Below are positions 50,037 to 59,808 of a DNA stretch of 64,000 nucleotides, one piece after another. Location: positions 1-64,000 of the forward strand of contig DATGGK010000112.1 of the NCBI GenBank assembly GCA_035308565.1. The letters run 5' to 3'. This DNA is from JANXLS01 sp035308565 (GTDB taxonomy: Bacteria; Planctomycetota; SZUA-567; H5-PLA8). The notes below the pieces were generated by a model. It saw only the letters and a list, made by a program, of their open reading frames with translations. It did no database searches and was not told the DNA's origin. How positions within the stretch are numbered: the first letter of the stretch is position 1; every line of letters begins with the position of its first letter. The position numbers and the translations under genes were made by a program.

Positions 50037-50750
50037 CTACAGCTTGAACCCCGCGCTCGTCGCATCTTTGTAGAACTGCTTGACCGTATCCAGCGACAGT
50101 TCGTTCAAATCCATCCCAAGGCCCTTGAGCTTCTTGAGGATGTCGTGCGGTACCGTGATGATCTTACAGCCGCAGGCGTCCGACTGGAAGATGTTCAAGA
50201 CTTCGCGCGTGCTGGCCCAGAGCAGTTCCGCGCTCGGCACGCTCGCGCAAATCTCCGCGCACTTTTTCATCAGCGGCTGCGGATCGCGGCCTGTGTCGGC
50301 GATGCGGCCGGCGAAAACCGAGACGATGCTCGATTTGCCGCCTTTCAGCGCCGCACAGGTGCCTTCCACTTGCTCAGTGGTCATCAGCGCCGTGACGTTG
50401 AGCTGCACGCGCGGCGTGAGTTTCTTCACCAGCGGCAGGCAGCTTTCACCTTTCGTGTTCGTGATCGGAATCTTCACGTACACGTTCTTGCCCCACGTCG
50501 TGATCTCGTTGGCCTGCCGTTCCATGTCGGCGATGTCGTCGGTGAAGACTTCGAACGAAATCGACATGTCCGTGATCAGGCCCAGAATTTCCTTCGCGAA
50601 CGCGCGGTAATCCTTCACGCCCGCTTTGTTCATCAGCGACGGGTTGGTCGTGAAGCCTTTGACAACTTTGTCGCGGTACAAACCGAGGATGCCCTCTTTG
50701 TCCGCGCCATCGGCGTACAGCTTGACCTTGAGTTCGCTCAACGACGGCAT
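50037..50750 (-). CDS. Transaldolase (fructose-6-phosphate-aldolase type)
   Basis: A 237-residue TalC/FSA-type aldolase. It shows 'KLYADGADKEGIL' then 'VKGFTTNPSLMNKAG', the Schiff-base Lys93 in 'VYVKIPITN', 'QLNVTALMTTEQV' and 'VSVFAGRIADTGRDP', then 'ELLWASTREVLNIFQS'. It moves a dihydroxyacetone unit between sugar phosphates in the non-oxidative pentose phosphate path, or cleaves fructose-6-phosphate; the two activities cannot be told apart here. GGAGA precedes the ATG. Single gene between DUF58 and the flavin reductase. Confidence 0.92.
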   Translation of the reverse strand: MPSLSELKVKLYADGADKEGILGLYRDKVVKGFTTNPSLMNKAGVKDYRAFAKEILGLITDMSISFEVFTDDIADMERQANEITTWGKNVYVKIPITNTKGESCLPLVKKLTPRVQLNVTALMTTEQVEGTCAALKGGKSSIVSVFAGRIADTGRDPQPLMKKCAEICASVPSAELLWASTREVLNIFQSDACGCKIITVPHDILKKLKGLGMDLNELSLDTVKQFYKDATSAGFKL

Positions 50751-50840
50751 GGTGTGTCTCCTGAAAAAATGGTTTGAATTGCGCCACTGACAACAACGTT
50801 AGCCGGACGATTGCTGGAATCAACAAATTTACAATGAAGT

Positions 50841-51698
50841 TCAATCGTAGCGCTCATAATGGATGCGGTCGCCGCTGAATCCAAGCTTCTCCAACTCCGC
50901 CACGCTCGCTTCGATCATTGGCGTCAATCCGCAGATGTACGCCTTTGTTTTCGGCGGATCCTTCACGTATTTCGAGAGCAGAGATTGCACGTACCCGCGC
51001 TCGCCCCACCACGTCTCAGGCATGCGCGGGCGCGATAGCGTAAAGATCGGCCTGAAATTCGGGTACTGTTTCGCCAGTTCGAGGAATTCCAATTCGTACA
51101 GCAGATCTTCTTCGTAGCGCACGCCGAAGAGCAGCAAAATGTCGTGCTTGACGCCGGTGGCCAGCAGGCGCTGAATCATTCCCCAGAACGGCGCGATGCC
51201 CGTCCCCGCCGCGATGAAGACCGTGTCGTGTTCGACCGGCTCGGGAATGATAAATTTTCCGTATGGTCCGCGCACGTCGATCTTGTCGCCCACGCGCAAG
51301 TCCCACAGCGTCGGCGTAAACGAGCCGTCGAGCACAAGCTTGATGCAAAATTCCAAGAATCGCGTTTCATCCGGCGTTGAGGCGATTGAATACGAGCGGA
51401 CCAGTTCCTTCATCTTGCCTGGGTGATCCTTGTCCGGAATCGGGCATAGCATCTGAATAAATTGGCCGGCCTTGAAGGGAATGATCTGCTTGTAGCCATC
51501 CAGCGTCAGCCGAAAAAGCCGCACGTCCGGCGTGGGCTGCAAAATTTCGTCGATCGTGGCCTTATACCGCCGCGGTTTTGAATCCGGCACTGCGCCGTCA
51601 CGCGGCGTCCAGATTTTCGGCGCCGTCTTTGGCAACGGCGGTGGTATGCGCGGGTCCAGCGATCCGATGGGAACAGGCGCCACATTTTGCTCGGCCAT
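50841..51698 (-). CDS. Ferredoxin-NAD(P) reductase-like FAD oxidoreductase
   Basis: A 285-residue protein with the FAD-binding barrel ('VRSYSIASTPDETRFLEFCIKL', the RxYS motif) and a C-terminal NAD(P)-binding Rossmann domain ('TVFIAAGTGIAPFWGMIQRLL', 'LLLFGVRYEEDLLYELEF', 'YICGLTPMIEASVAELEKLGF'). This is the FNR/phthalate-dioxygenase-reductase family, carrying electrons between NAD(P)H and an iron-sulfur protein. No 2Fe-2S domain is attached. The ATG at 51698 follows a GGAGAG site. The N-terminal 40 residues are proline-rich. Partner unknown. Confidence 0.85.
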   Translation of the reverse strand: MAEQNVAPVPIGSLDPRIPPPLPKTAPKIWTPRDGAVPDSKPRRYKATIDEILQPTPDVRLFRLTLDGYKQIIPFKAGQFIQMLCPIPDKDHPGKMKELVRSYSIASTPDETRFLEFCIKLVLDGSFTPTLWDLRVGDKIDVRGPYGKFIIPEPVEHDTVFIAAGTGIAPFWGMIQRLLATGVKHDILLLFGVRYEEDLLYELEFLELAKQYPNFRPIFTLSRPRMPETWWGERGYVQSLLSKYVKDPPKTKAYICGLTPMIEASVAELEKLGFSGDRIHYERYD

Positions 51699-52014
51699 TT
51701 GGCAAGGTCTCTCCAAAATGCTAAACAATACGTCAAGAAATGGCCTGCTTCAAGTTGAACTCACGCCGGGGTGCCATCTCTGAAAACCGAAGTCAAGAAA
51801 ATACCCTCCACTTTCCTTCCAAAACCGGCTGGCTTCGGAGGGAATACTTTGCTTTCGCCACGGGCGCGGCGCTTCGAAGGGCTCGGCTCGCCTGGGATCG
51901 GGGCTTCTCGCCGGCTCTCTCCTTGAAGTCGTTTCGGTCCTTTGCGCTTGGCGGCTTGAACCAGCCATCTCTTCGAGACTCGAGCCTTTTACTCGCACCC
52001 GGTCTATTCAATGC
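51699..52014. other. Noncoding-looking stretch between divergent genes
   Basis: About 316 bases separate the flavin reductase and the small TM gene. Overlapping open frames of 72-100 codons on both strands are Arg/Ser/Ala-rich, with no ribosome sites and no recognisable domain, so none is called. The composition and the both-strands-open pattern resemble a repeat element, but no second copy occurs in the window. Confidence 0.5.
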
Positions 52015-52256
52015 TTGGGCTTTTTGTTATCAGGAGCTCTAACCACGGCTGGTCGATATGTTGACCCGGATCATCGAGCTGTATTCGTCAGCGATCAAAT
52101 AATCTTCGTGAATCCCCATGATAGGGATTATCATGGCCCAGATTTCTGGCCCTGCATCGAATGGACTTCCCTACTCGTCGATCTATCTATTCCTGTCGTA
52201 CTATTAGCCCTCGTTGGTTTTATAATGGGACGGCGCATTCGCAGAAAGGCACTGAC

Positions 52257-52260
<4 letters not shown>
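52015..52260 (+). CDS. Small single-TM protein coupled to mtnA
   Basis: A possible 81-residue protein with one convincing transmembrane helix and a basic end ('SLLVDLSIPVVLLALVGFIMGRRIRRKAL'). Its stop TGA overlaps the TTG start of mtnA (TTGA), the layout of a coupled gene pair. The N-terminal half is polar and its TTG start is uncertain. GC is lower than in neighbours. It could instead be the 3' remnant of a longer membrane-protein gene. Confidence 0.35.
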
Positions 52261-53355
<1,095 letters not shown>

Positions 53356-53357
<2 letters not shown>

Positions 53358-53447
53358 ACGAGACGGGAGACTGGAGACGTGAGACTGGAGAATTTGACGT
53401 TGGTAGCGCATAGAGATTCTCCGCGTCTTCGCGCCTCCGCGTGAGAT
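53356..53447. repeat. Two word-repeat tracts after mtnA
   Basis: GGGAGACTGGAGACGTGAGACTGGAG words (53363-53390), the inverse of the tract at 2505, and CCGCGTCTTCGCGCCTCCGCGTGAG words (53420-53445). They fill the gap between mtnA and the convergent FGE-like gene. Confidence 0.6.
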
Positions 53448-54344
53448 TTATTTCGCGCGCCGCACGCACCGAAACCCAATCGCATCCGCCTTGAAGCACG
53501 TGTCCGTAAATCCCGGTTCGCCGCCCACACGCTTGGCGCTCCGCAGCGCATCCGCGCTCGATTCCCACGCGCCGCCGCGCAGCACGTACTTCGTGTCGCT
53601 CGACGGCCCGCGCGGATTGGCTTTCGGGCTGCTCTTGTAATAGTCCGCTTCGTACGCGTCGTTGCACCACTCCGCGACGTTGCCGAGCATGTCGTACAAA
53701 CCCCACGCGTTCGGTTTTTTCTGCGCGACGGGATGCGTAGTTTTGTTCGCGTTGTCTTTGAACCACGCGTATTCGCTCAGTTTGCTCGCGCCACCGTCGT
53801 AGGCATAGTCGCCCGATGTCCCCGCGCGGCAGGCATATTCCCATTCGGCTTCGGTGGGCAGGCGGTAACCGTCGGCGTCGAAATTACACGCGCCCGTGTC
53901 AAGGTTGTAACAGGGCGTCAGTCCTTCGACGATCGAGCGCGCATTGCAAAAGCGGGCGGCGGCCGGCCAACTGATTGTTTCGACGGGATTCTTCTCGCCT
54001 TTATGCACCGATCCGTTCGAAGTACCAGCCTGCGTGATCACTGCCGGCAGCGCGGGGTTATGCATCACGGTGACGAAGAGTTCCTGCGTCACTTCCGTGC
54101 AGTCCATCAAAAACGAATCGAGCGTCACCGTGTGAACCGGCTTTTCATCCTCGCTTCCGCGAGCGCTGCCCATTTCAAAACTGCCCGCGGGAATGCGCAC
54201 CATTTCGGTCCCAAGTTTCGTCTTGATAATCTCCGGCGCTTGCGCGGACGATTGCGCGCTTCCACTCTCACCGCAGCCTCCCAGCACTATTAAAAAACAT
54301 GCGAGCGCCGCTCGTATGAACATTTTGTATTTTGCATTTTTCAT
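53448..54344 (-). CDS. FGE/SUMF1-like lipoprotein
   Basis: A 298-residue lipoprotein (lipobox 'IVLGGC') with a formylglycine-generating-enzyme/SUMF1 domain. It shows 'MVRIPAGSFEMGSARGSEDEKPVHTVTLDSFLMDCTEVTQELF', 'PVETISWPAAARFCNARS', 'YRLPTEAEWEYACRAGT', 'PNAWGLYDMLGNVAEWCND' and 'VLRGGAWESS...FRCVRRA'. The fold is typical of PVC-group FGE-like proteins, and most lack the sulfatase-activating cysteine pair; I cannot prove activity. The ATG overlaps the stop of the TolB-like gene (ATGA); another ATG seven codons later is possible. Both are near a word-repeat tract. Confidence 0.85.
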   Translation of the reverse strand: MKNAKYKMFIRAALACFLIVLGGCGESGSAQSSAQAPEIIKTKLGTEMVRIPAGSFEMGSARGSEDEKPVHTVTLDSFLMDCTEVTQELFVTVMHNPALPAVITQAGTSNGSVHKGEKNPVETISWPAAARFCNARSIVEGLTPCYNLDTGACNFDADGYRLPTEAEWEYACRAGTSGDYAYDGGASKLSEYAWFKDNANKTTHPVAQKKPNAWGLYDMLGNVAEWCNDAYEADYYKSSPKANPRGPSSDTKYVLRGGAWESSADALRSAKRVGGEPGFTDTCFKADAIGFRCVRRAK

Positions 54345-55366
54345 TTTTCGTTGGCTTTCACAAACACCCAATCCGGCTCCTTGTTCGATCTTCCGTCCGT
54401 CGTCAGCATCGTCCAGCGGTCTTTTTTCGACGTATCGACGACGCAGATGTTCCAACCCACCGCTTCGACGCCCGGAAATTCAGGCAGCAGGCCCTTCAGA
54501 TTCTTCTTCGCCTTCGGCCCGTAACTGAACGCAATGTATTTTCCGTCGGGCGACCAGTCGGCGTGATACGTCTCGATCGGGTCTTTCGATTCGATCGCGT
54601 TGCGGATGTTCGTCGCTTTCGGCGTCGGTCCGGACAAATCCAAATCCGCCATTCCGATGGCGCAATCGCCGTTGCCCCACGCGATGAGCTTCGCATCGGA
54701 ATTCAAATCGGGGCGGCAGCCGCCTAGATGCAGATCGAAGATGCCGTCGCCAGCCGCTTCCAGCGCCAGGATGCTGTGCTTGAACCCCATTCCCGCGTGC
54801 ACGGTCGCTACGAACCATTTGCCGTCGGGGGACCAATTGAGCGTATAGAGATGCTGGATTTTTTTATTCGGATGCTCCTTCGTTTCGCCGCTTTTGAGGC
54901 CGTACATGAAGATCCCCTTCGAGGCGAAATCCTGGTAGCTGAATTTGTCCGACTCGCCTTTCAGAAACGCGATCTTCGTTCCGTCGCTGTTCCAGCACGG
55001 TTCGCGCGCGTTGTCGCAGATTTTCTTGCGGCCGGTGCCGTCGGAATTCATGTAATAAAGGTTGCGCATCTTCGCGTCGTCTTTACCTTCATCGCACACG
55101 AAGCAGATCATCGTCCCATCCGGCGACGCTTTTGGGTAAAGCTCATCCACGTCGGGAGTGTTGGTGATGTTCGTGTCGTTCGCGCCGTCGGCGTTCATCA
55201 CCCACAGGTCCCAGTTTCCGCTGCGGTTGCTTTCGTGCACAATCTTGTGGCGATAGCCCTTCAATTCCGTGCGCAACTCCGCCGAACCTTGGTCCGGCGC
55301 ATCGCTCGCGTTCGCAAAAATCGGAAGCGCGAGCAACATGACCCACGCGACTGATCGAGTAAGCAT
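54341..55366 (-). CDS. TolB/PD40-type beta-propeller protein, secreted
   Basis: A signal peptide (first ~20 residues) precedes a beta propeller of the TolB/WD40-like (PD40) kind. Repeated 'DGANDTNITN...ELYPKASPDGTMICFV', 'REPCWNSDGTKIAF', 'LYTLNWSPDGKWFVA' and 'YHADWSPDGKYIAF' each carry the SPDG turn. The 341-residue product is predicted to be periplasmic. It overlaps the FGE-like gene by four bases, so the two are probably made together. Propellers of this class usually bind partners rather than act as enzymes. Confidence 0.82.
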   Translation of the reverse strand: MLTRSVAWVMLLALPIFANASDAPDQGSAELRTELKGYRHKIVHESNRSGNWDLWVMNADGANDTNITNTPDVDELYPKASPDGTMICFVCDEGKDDAKMRNLYYMNSDGTGRKKICDNAREPCWNSDGTKIAFLKGESDKFSYQDFASKGIFMYGLKSGETKEHPNKKIQHLYTLNWSPDGKWFVATVHAGMGFKHSILALEAAGDGIFDLHLGGCRPDLNSDAKLIAWGNGDCAIGMADLDLSGPTPKATNIRNAIESKDPIETYHADWSPDGKYIAFSYGPKAKKNLKGLLPEFPGVEAVGWNICVVDTSKKDRWTMLTTDGRSNKEPDWVFVKANEK

Positions 55367-55578
55367 TGGATTAAACCTTTCTAACGAGGATTGAATTCGC
55401 AGCGTTCATTACGTATACTCCGCCGCTGAACGTCTGTATGCCGCGACAGTTAGTGAAACAACGAAGAAAAAATCTTGACTCTATTTCCGCTCCCTTAAGA
55501 ATGGATGTCTAGTTGGTCCAGCTAATTTTCAAATTGCGAAACAAATAATAGAGTTGTGCAATTATTGGGGCTTTATTT

Positions 55579-56253
55579 ATGAGCGATGAAACACAGAGCC
55601 TCACCCCGGACCAAATCGCCGCCGTGCATCGCCTCGCTCACGAATTTAACAACCAACTCTGCCTGATCGTCAGTTATTCCGAATTATTGAAGGACCGCTA
55701 CGGCCAGCCCAACACTGAGCGCTACGTGACAAGTCTGTCCAACGCCGCAAAGCGCTCGTCCGAACTCCTCACCGACTTGTTGGCGCTCGTCGGAGCCGGA
55801 GTGCCAAGTGGAACGGAGCTCCCGCTCCGTTCGAACGGAGCAGGAGCTCCGTTCTACTCAGCCCCATCATCCGCGCCCGTCCCGCCGGCCGCAAAAAAAC
55901 TCCGCGTCCTTGTCGTGGACGACGAAGAAATCCTCGTCAGCATGCTCGCCGAAATGCTCACGTCCAGCGGCCACGAAGTCCTCACCGCCACCGACGCGCG
56001 CAAAGCCGTCGAACTCTATCGCGCCGAATTCCAACGCATCGACCTGGTCCTGCTCGACCTCAACATGCCCGAGCTTTCCGGCAAGGACGCGTTCGCCGCC
56101 ATGAAAGCGATCAACCCCCAGATCAAAGCCGTCCTGCTCAGCGGTTCCGCGCTGAACCACGAAATCGAAGCGCTGCTCGGCCAAGGCCTCGCCGGCTATC
56201 TGCAAAAACCCTTCTTCCGCAAACAACTCGACGACCTGCTTGCAAAAATCTAG
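55579..56253 (+). CDS. HisKA-like helix pair fused to receiver, lacking ATPase domain
   Basis: The first ~70 residues carry a HisKA-like histidine motif 'HRLAHEFNNQLCLIVSYSELL' with His21, but no HATPase domain follows. A linker of about 30 residues, built partly from an ACGGAGCTCC palindrome (GTELPLRSNGAGAPFYS), leads to a complete receiver (about 107-224) with 'VDDEE', Asp160 in 'LVLLDLNMPELSG' and a Lys near residue 211 in 'YLQKPF'. It may accept phosphate from another kinase rather than phosphorylate itself. Possibly a kinase that lost its ATPase. The ATG has no clear ribosome site. Confidence 0.8.
   Translation: MSDETQSLTPDQIAAVHRLAHEFNNQLCLIVSYSELLKDRYGQPNTERYVTSLSNAAKRSSELLTDLLALVGAGVPSGTELPLRSNGAGAPFYSAPSSAPVPPAAKKLRVLVVDDEEILVSMLAEMLTSSGHEVLTATDARKAVELYRAEFQRIDLVLLDLNMPELSGKDAFAAMKAINPQIKAVLLSGSALNHEIEALLGQGLAGYLQKPFFRKQLDDLLAKI
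55811..55857. repeat. In-frame ACGGAGCTCC palindrome, copy 2
   Basis: GAACGGAGCTCCCGCTCCGTTC followed at once by its inverse, GAACGGAGCAGGAGCTCCGTTC, with no loop. It forms the linker of the HisKA-receiver protein and is read without a stop. Confidence 0.85.
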
Positions 56254-56284
56254 CAGAATCACGGTTCAATGCTCGGACAGCATT

Positions 56285-56329
56285 TGAGCGCAATTTTAAA
56301 TTTTGCATTTTGCATTTCGAATTTTGAAT
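56285..56329. repeat. Word-repeat tract (AATTTTGCATTTTGC)
   Basis: TTTAAATTTTGCATTTTGCATTTCGAATTTTGAATTC words between the HisKA-receiver stop and the TIM-barrel stop. Confidence 0.6.
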
Positions 56330-56330
56330 T

Positions 56331-57278
56331 CTACGCCGCCTTCGCCAGCGCTGCCTTCACCTTCTCAATCCCCGTCTTCGCCACTGTATTCGGATCCTGC
56401 TTCCAATATTCCGGATTGAACAATTCCAGCGAGAGCAGCCCCGTGTACCCCATCGCCTTCAAGTCCTTGATGAGCTGCGTGATCGGCGCGATTCCGTCGC
56501 CCGGATAAACGCGGTCCTTGTCCTGAATCTTCTCCTTCGGAATGTTGGGATAATCGTTCACATGCAGCACCTGGAAATTGCCGTTCGTTAACTGCTTCAT
56601 GTCCTCGAACGACGAGCCTCCCTTATAGAGGTGGTAGATGTCCGGAAGAATCATCGCCTTCGGATGCCCGCTCAGCATTGCGGCTTTGATCGTCTCGTTG
56701 AGCGTCGTAAACGTCTTCGAAAATCCCCACACTTCCGCCATCGGCAGAATTCCGATTTTCTCGCCCAACTCGGCCAGCACTTTGTAGCGGTCGGCGATTT
56801 TTTCGACGGGCACGGTATCGTCTTTCGGCTGCGTCGCGCCAACCGGCGGCGCGGCTAGACGCTTGCCGCCGATTTCGAGCACCATCTCCATGTCGCGTTT
56901 GGCCTGGTCCAGCCCCTTCGCGCGGCGCGCGTCGTCGTTAACGATCCATTCGGCAAACCCAATCGCGCTCTCAACGACAAGCCCCGAATCCTTGATCAAC
57001 TTCGCCAAATCCTTCAGCGCTTTGCCGGATTTCTTGTAGTCGGCCAGTTCATTGATCCACGGTTCGATGCAATCATAGCCGGCCTTCGACGCGACCTCGA
57101 CTTTCTTGTCGATCGGCAACTTCTGGCCATCGACCTTGCATTCGCGGATCGTGCTCGTGTTGAGCATGATGCGAAACGGTTTGGCATCCGCGCGCACGCG
57201 CGCGGTCAACGCCAGCCCCGCGGCGACGGCGGCGCTGCTGGTCACGAATTGGCGGCGAGAGGGTAATTTCGGTTTCAT
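56331..57278 (-). CDS. Tat-exported sugar-phosphate isomerase/epimerase-like TIM barrel
   Basis: A 315-residue member of the xylose-isomerase-like TIM-barrel family (hydroxypyruvate isomerase/IolI type). The twin-arginine signal 'SRRQFVTSSAAVAAGLAL' directs it to the periplasm. Likely metal ligands lie in 'YDCIEPWINEL', 'ILPMAEVWGF', 'MILPDIYHLYKGGS' and 'VLHVNDYP', then 'LSLELFNPEYW'. GGAAGGAGCACGCCC precedes the ATG at 57278. Exported family members of this kind are frequent in PVC bacteria near carbohydrate or alcohol oxidation genes. Substrate unknown. Confidence 0.86.
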   Translation of the reverse strand: MKPKLPSRRQFVTSSAAVAAGLALTARVRADAKPFRIMLNTSTIRECKVDGQKLPIDKKVEVASKAGYDCIEPWINELADYKKSGKALKDLAKLIKDSGLVVESAIGFAEWIVNDDARRAKGLDQAKRDMEMVLEIGGKRLAAPPVGATQPKDDTVPVEKIADRYKVLAELGEKIGILPMAEVWGFSKTFTTLNETIKAAMLSGHPKAMILPDIYHLYKGGSSFEDMKQLTNGNFQVLHVNDYPNIPKEKIQDKDRVYPGDGIAPITQLIKDLKAMGYTGLLSLELFNPEYWKQDPNTVAKTGIEKVKAALAKAA

Positions 57279-57366
57279 GGGCGTGCTCCTTCCGGGTGGA
57301 TTTCGCTTCATTAACAATACACCGGCGCGCACGGTTTCCAATAGCTCATTCTCCGCCCACCGCCTC

Positions 57367-59196
57367 TCACGCATTTTCGAGCAGCAGCACACGCCGCTCC
57401 ATTTCCTTCAGCGGCATCAAATCGCCTTTCTTCGACGCCACCGCCATGCCTTCGCGATAAACTTTGACCGCCTCCGCTTCGCGGTTGAGCATCTCCAGCG
57501 CCTTGCCGCGCGCCAGAAACGCCGCCGAATTGTCCGCTTGCACCGCGCAGGATTTCGCCAGCACGCGCTCCGCGCCGTCCCAATCTTCAAGCGCCGCGAG
57601 CGCATTGCCCAAACCAAACAGCGCGATCGGATCTTCCGGATCGATTTCGAGCACTTCCTCGAACATCGTACGCTTGCGCTCGGCATCCGCACGTTTCTTA
57701 GCAAATTCTTCCGCCGCGAACTGTTCGGCTTTCTTCGCGCCGGCGAATTTCCCAAATTGCTTGATGACGCCTTTGGCCTTCTCTTCCTCCGCGGCGGTTT
57801 TGTCGCCGAGCTTCATGTAAAAAAGCGACAGATTCGTGTGGACCATCGGCTCATTCGGCGCAAGTTCTTCAAGGCGTTTAAAAATGTCGATGGCCTCGGT
57901 GAATTTCCCACGCCGGCCCAGCAGCACGCCCAGCGTTTCGTAGCCTTCGCTGAAAGACGGATCGAGCCGCAGCGCTTCTTCAAGAAGTTCCTGCGCCTTC
58001 GCATCGTCGCCCGCGGCGAACAGACGAATGGCGCGATCGTGGAGAAACGCGACGCGCGACGCGGTGTCGGCGGCACGATAGAAAGGGAGCAGGCGGACTT
58101 CGGCTTCGAGGATCAGCGTGCTTTCCGAGTGCCCGCCGGCCGAAAGCCGGCGCTCCGTCCGCAGTTTCAATTTTGTCCCCGGCGTGCGATGCGCGCGGTC
58201 GAGGTATGCGAACGCAATCGGCGCTTCGAGTATCGGCGAAAGCGTACGGGACGCGAAGCGGCCAATTTTTGTGCCGTCTTCGAGTATGGCGTCGGCGCCG
58301 AGCGGCGGAATTTGCTCGAGCGCCGTCGAGCGATCAAAAAGCAATCCGCGCAACACCAGCGGCACGGAACCATACGTGCGAATGCGCGCGATCACTTCCT
58401 GGCCGAGGTAGCAGCCTTTTGAATAACTGACGACGAATTGTTCGAGGCCCGTTTCCGGAAGAACAAGCTTCCCTTCTTCGGCATCGACGCCGACGCGCAC
58501 AACGCCTGCTTCGATGCGCAGCGTTTCAAGCGTCTCGTCAAGCTCGCGGCCTTCGAGACGCACGAACGCGCGACCGTGCTCAACGGCGGCGAATCTTTCG
58601 AGCACTTCGCCGGCCAGCTCTGCTTCTTTCGGAAGCGCGATGATGAATCCGGGATCGCCGGTGAGCGAGCGGACGAAGAGCAGCGTTCCAGCCGGCGGGC
58701 CGGAAGTCAGAACGCGGACGGAATTTTCCGGAAGCTTCGACCACTCGCCGGCGTCGCTGTCGCCCGGCAATTGGGCTTTTCCGAAAACGGATTCCCCTGC
58801 TGCCGCAGCGACCGCCCCTTGAATCGCCAGCCAATCGAATTGCGAGGAAATATCTTCCAGCGCGACATCCTCAACGAGCGCGAATTTCGCCAGATCGGCG
58901 CCTAAGGATTTGACGCCCCCGGCATCGAGCAACAAGACAAATTCCGCCCGCTCCGCCGGCAGCCGATGCAGCGAAAACCAGCGCACCAGCGTTCCCGTGC
59001 GCGTGACGCGAGCGCTCAAATTTCCCTCGCCCGGCTTAAGCGCGAGCACTTCGTTGGTGAGTTGGCTGTGCAGAAAGGATGCCGCATCCGCGCCAGTGAC
59101 GCGCAGCGCGCCGATGGACGCGGGGGAATTCGGAGCATTGGGACGAAGGAGCGCGATGAGGCCGCGTTGGCGGGATTGTTGGGCGAGCGAAATCAT
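57367..59196 (-). CDS. YgfZ/GcvT-like protein fused to TPR repeats
   Basis: Residues 1-370 are a YgfZ/GcvT-type folate-binding protein with the family signature 'KGCYLGQE' (260-267, Cys262). E. coli YgfZ helps maintain Fe-S enzymes. The remaining ~220 residues are TPR repeats ('AQELLEEALRLDPSFSEGYETLGVLLGRRGKFTEAIDIFKRLEELAPNEPM' and 'EVLEIDPEDPIALFGLGNALAALEDWDGAERVLAK'). This fusion is uncommon; it may tether the YgfZ part to a partner. Near 347-359 a GCCGGC-cgaaa-GCCGGC hairpin is read in frame (ERRLSAGGHSES). The ATG has no clear ribosome site. Confidence 0.85.
   Translation of the reverse strand: MISLAQQSRQRGLIALLRPNAPNSPASIGALRVTGADAASFLHSQLTNEVLALKPGEGNLSARVTRTGTLVRWFSLHRLPAERAEFVLLLDAGGVKSLGADLAKFALVEDVALEDISSQFDWLAIQGAVAAAAGESVFGKAQLPGDSDAGEWSKLPENSVRVLTSGPPAGTLLFVRSLTGDPGFIIALPKEAELAGEVLERFAAVEHGRAFVRLEGRELDETLETLRIEAGVVRVGVDAEEGKLVLPETGLEQFVVSYSKGCYLGQEVIARIRTYGSVPLVLRGLLFDRSTALEQIPPLGADAILEDGTKIGRFASRTLSPILEAPIAFAYLDRAHRTPGTKLKLRTERRLSAGGHSESTLILEAEVRLLPFYRAADTASRVAFLHDRAIRLFAAGDDAKAQELLEEALRLDPSFSEGYETLGVLLGRRGKFTEAIDIFKRLEELAPNEPMVHTNLSLFYMKLGDKTAAEEEKAKGVIKQFGKFAGAKKAEQFAAEEFAKKRADAERKRTMFEEVLEIDPEDPIALFGLGNALAALEDWDGAERVLAKSCAVQADNSAAFLARGKALEMLNREAEAVKVYREGMAVASKKGDLMPLKEMERRVLLLENA
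58125..58164. repeat. In-frame GCCGGC hairpin in the YgfZ gene
   Basis: CCGAGTGCCCGCCGGC-CGAAA-GCCGGCGCTCCGTC, read as ERRLSAGGHSES between two strands of the YgfZ-like domain. One copy in the window; the palindrome is typical of a mobile repeat. Confidence 0.6.
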
Positions 59197-59199
59197 CGG

Positions 59200-59562
59200 T
59201 CAATATTTCGTGAGGCCTGTCGCTATTTTGAGCGCGCCTTCAACGAGCAGCATCGTCTCCGGCTTGAGAGAACCATAGTGGCCGCACACGCGCGATTTAT
59301 CAATGGATCGCATGTGCGTCAACATCACTTTTGAGCGCAGGGATAGCCCTCCGTCGGGAGGCTCAATCAACGTTTCGAATGGATATACCCGATCGACTTT
59401 TTTGCTCGTAATTGACGCGACCAAGATTACAGGCGAACTCCGATTGATAGGGTCAGGAGAAACAATGAGCGCCGGTCGTTCTCCGCCTTGTTCAGATCCG
59501 ACAACTGGATTTAAACTCACACGGATGACGTCTCCGCGTTTGAGTTCAATATTCAATGCCAC
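59200..59562 (-). CDS. MazF/PemK-family toxin
   Basis: A 120-residue ribonuclease toxin of the MazF/PemK type. The N-terminal 'KRGDVIRVSLNPVVGSEQGGERPALIVSPDPIN' is the MazF signature (R-G-D, GSE-x-G-G, RPA), then 'VASITSK' and 'SKVMLTHMRSIDKSRV'. It cuts single-stranded RNA at a short motif when free of its antitoxin. The start is GTG at 59562, eight bases after GAGGAGG; the antitoxin stop overlaps it by 17 bases. Sequence is complete with no frameshift, unlike the ParE toxin near 25600. Confidence 0.9.
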   Translation of the reverse strand: MALNIELKRGDVIRVSLNPVVGSEQGGERPALIVSPDPINRSSPVILVASITSKKVDRVYPFETLIEPPDGGLSLRSKVMLTHMRSIDKSRVCGHYGSLKPETMLLVEGALKIATGLTKY

Positions 59563-59794
59563 GATGGACTTCCTCCTCAAGGGGATTGAAGTCGCGTTCC
59601 AACTCAATGGAGACGTCGGCCATGTCGATGCAGCCCGCAATAACTTCGTCCCGCAGCGACGATTTCGGTTGCTCGTTGAGCCAATTCTGAATTAATTCGG
59701 CAAGCAGTTCGCCCTGTCTTTGTCGATCAACTTTTTCTTCAAGCGCATTCACCGTCTCTTCAGGCAACGTGAAGCTGCGTTCAATTAATTTCAT
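59546..59794 (-). CDS. Ribbon-helix-helix-like antitoxin of MazF
   Basis: An 82-residue antitoxin. The start 'MKLIERSFTLPEETVNALEEKVDRQRQGELLAELIQNWLNE' fits a ribbon-helix-helix DNA-binding fold; the acidic C-terminal part ('ADVSIELERDFNPLEEEV') would bind and mask MazF. AAGGAG precedes the ATG. The order antitoxin then toxin, with a short overlap, is the usual coupled arrangement. It starts 15 bases after the IscA-fusion gene on the same strand. Confidence 0.85.
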   Translation of the reverse strand: MKLIERSFTLPEETVNALEEKVDRQRQGELLAELIQNWLNEQPKSSLRDEVIAGCIDMADVSIELERDFNPLEEEVHRGIEY

Positions 59795-59808
59795 GTCGGA
59801 ACTCCTTG

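Noticed and set aside
51740..52042. Possible 100-residue gene
   Set aside because: Overlapping open frames on both strands, low-complexity Arg/Ser composition and no ribosome site.
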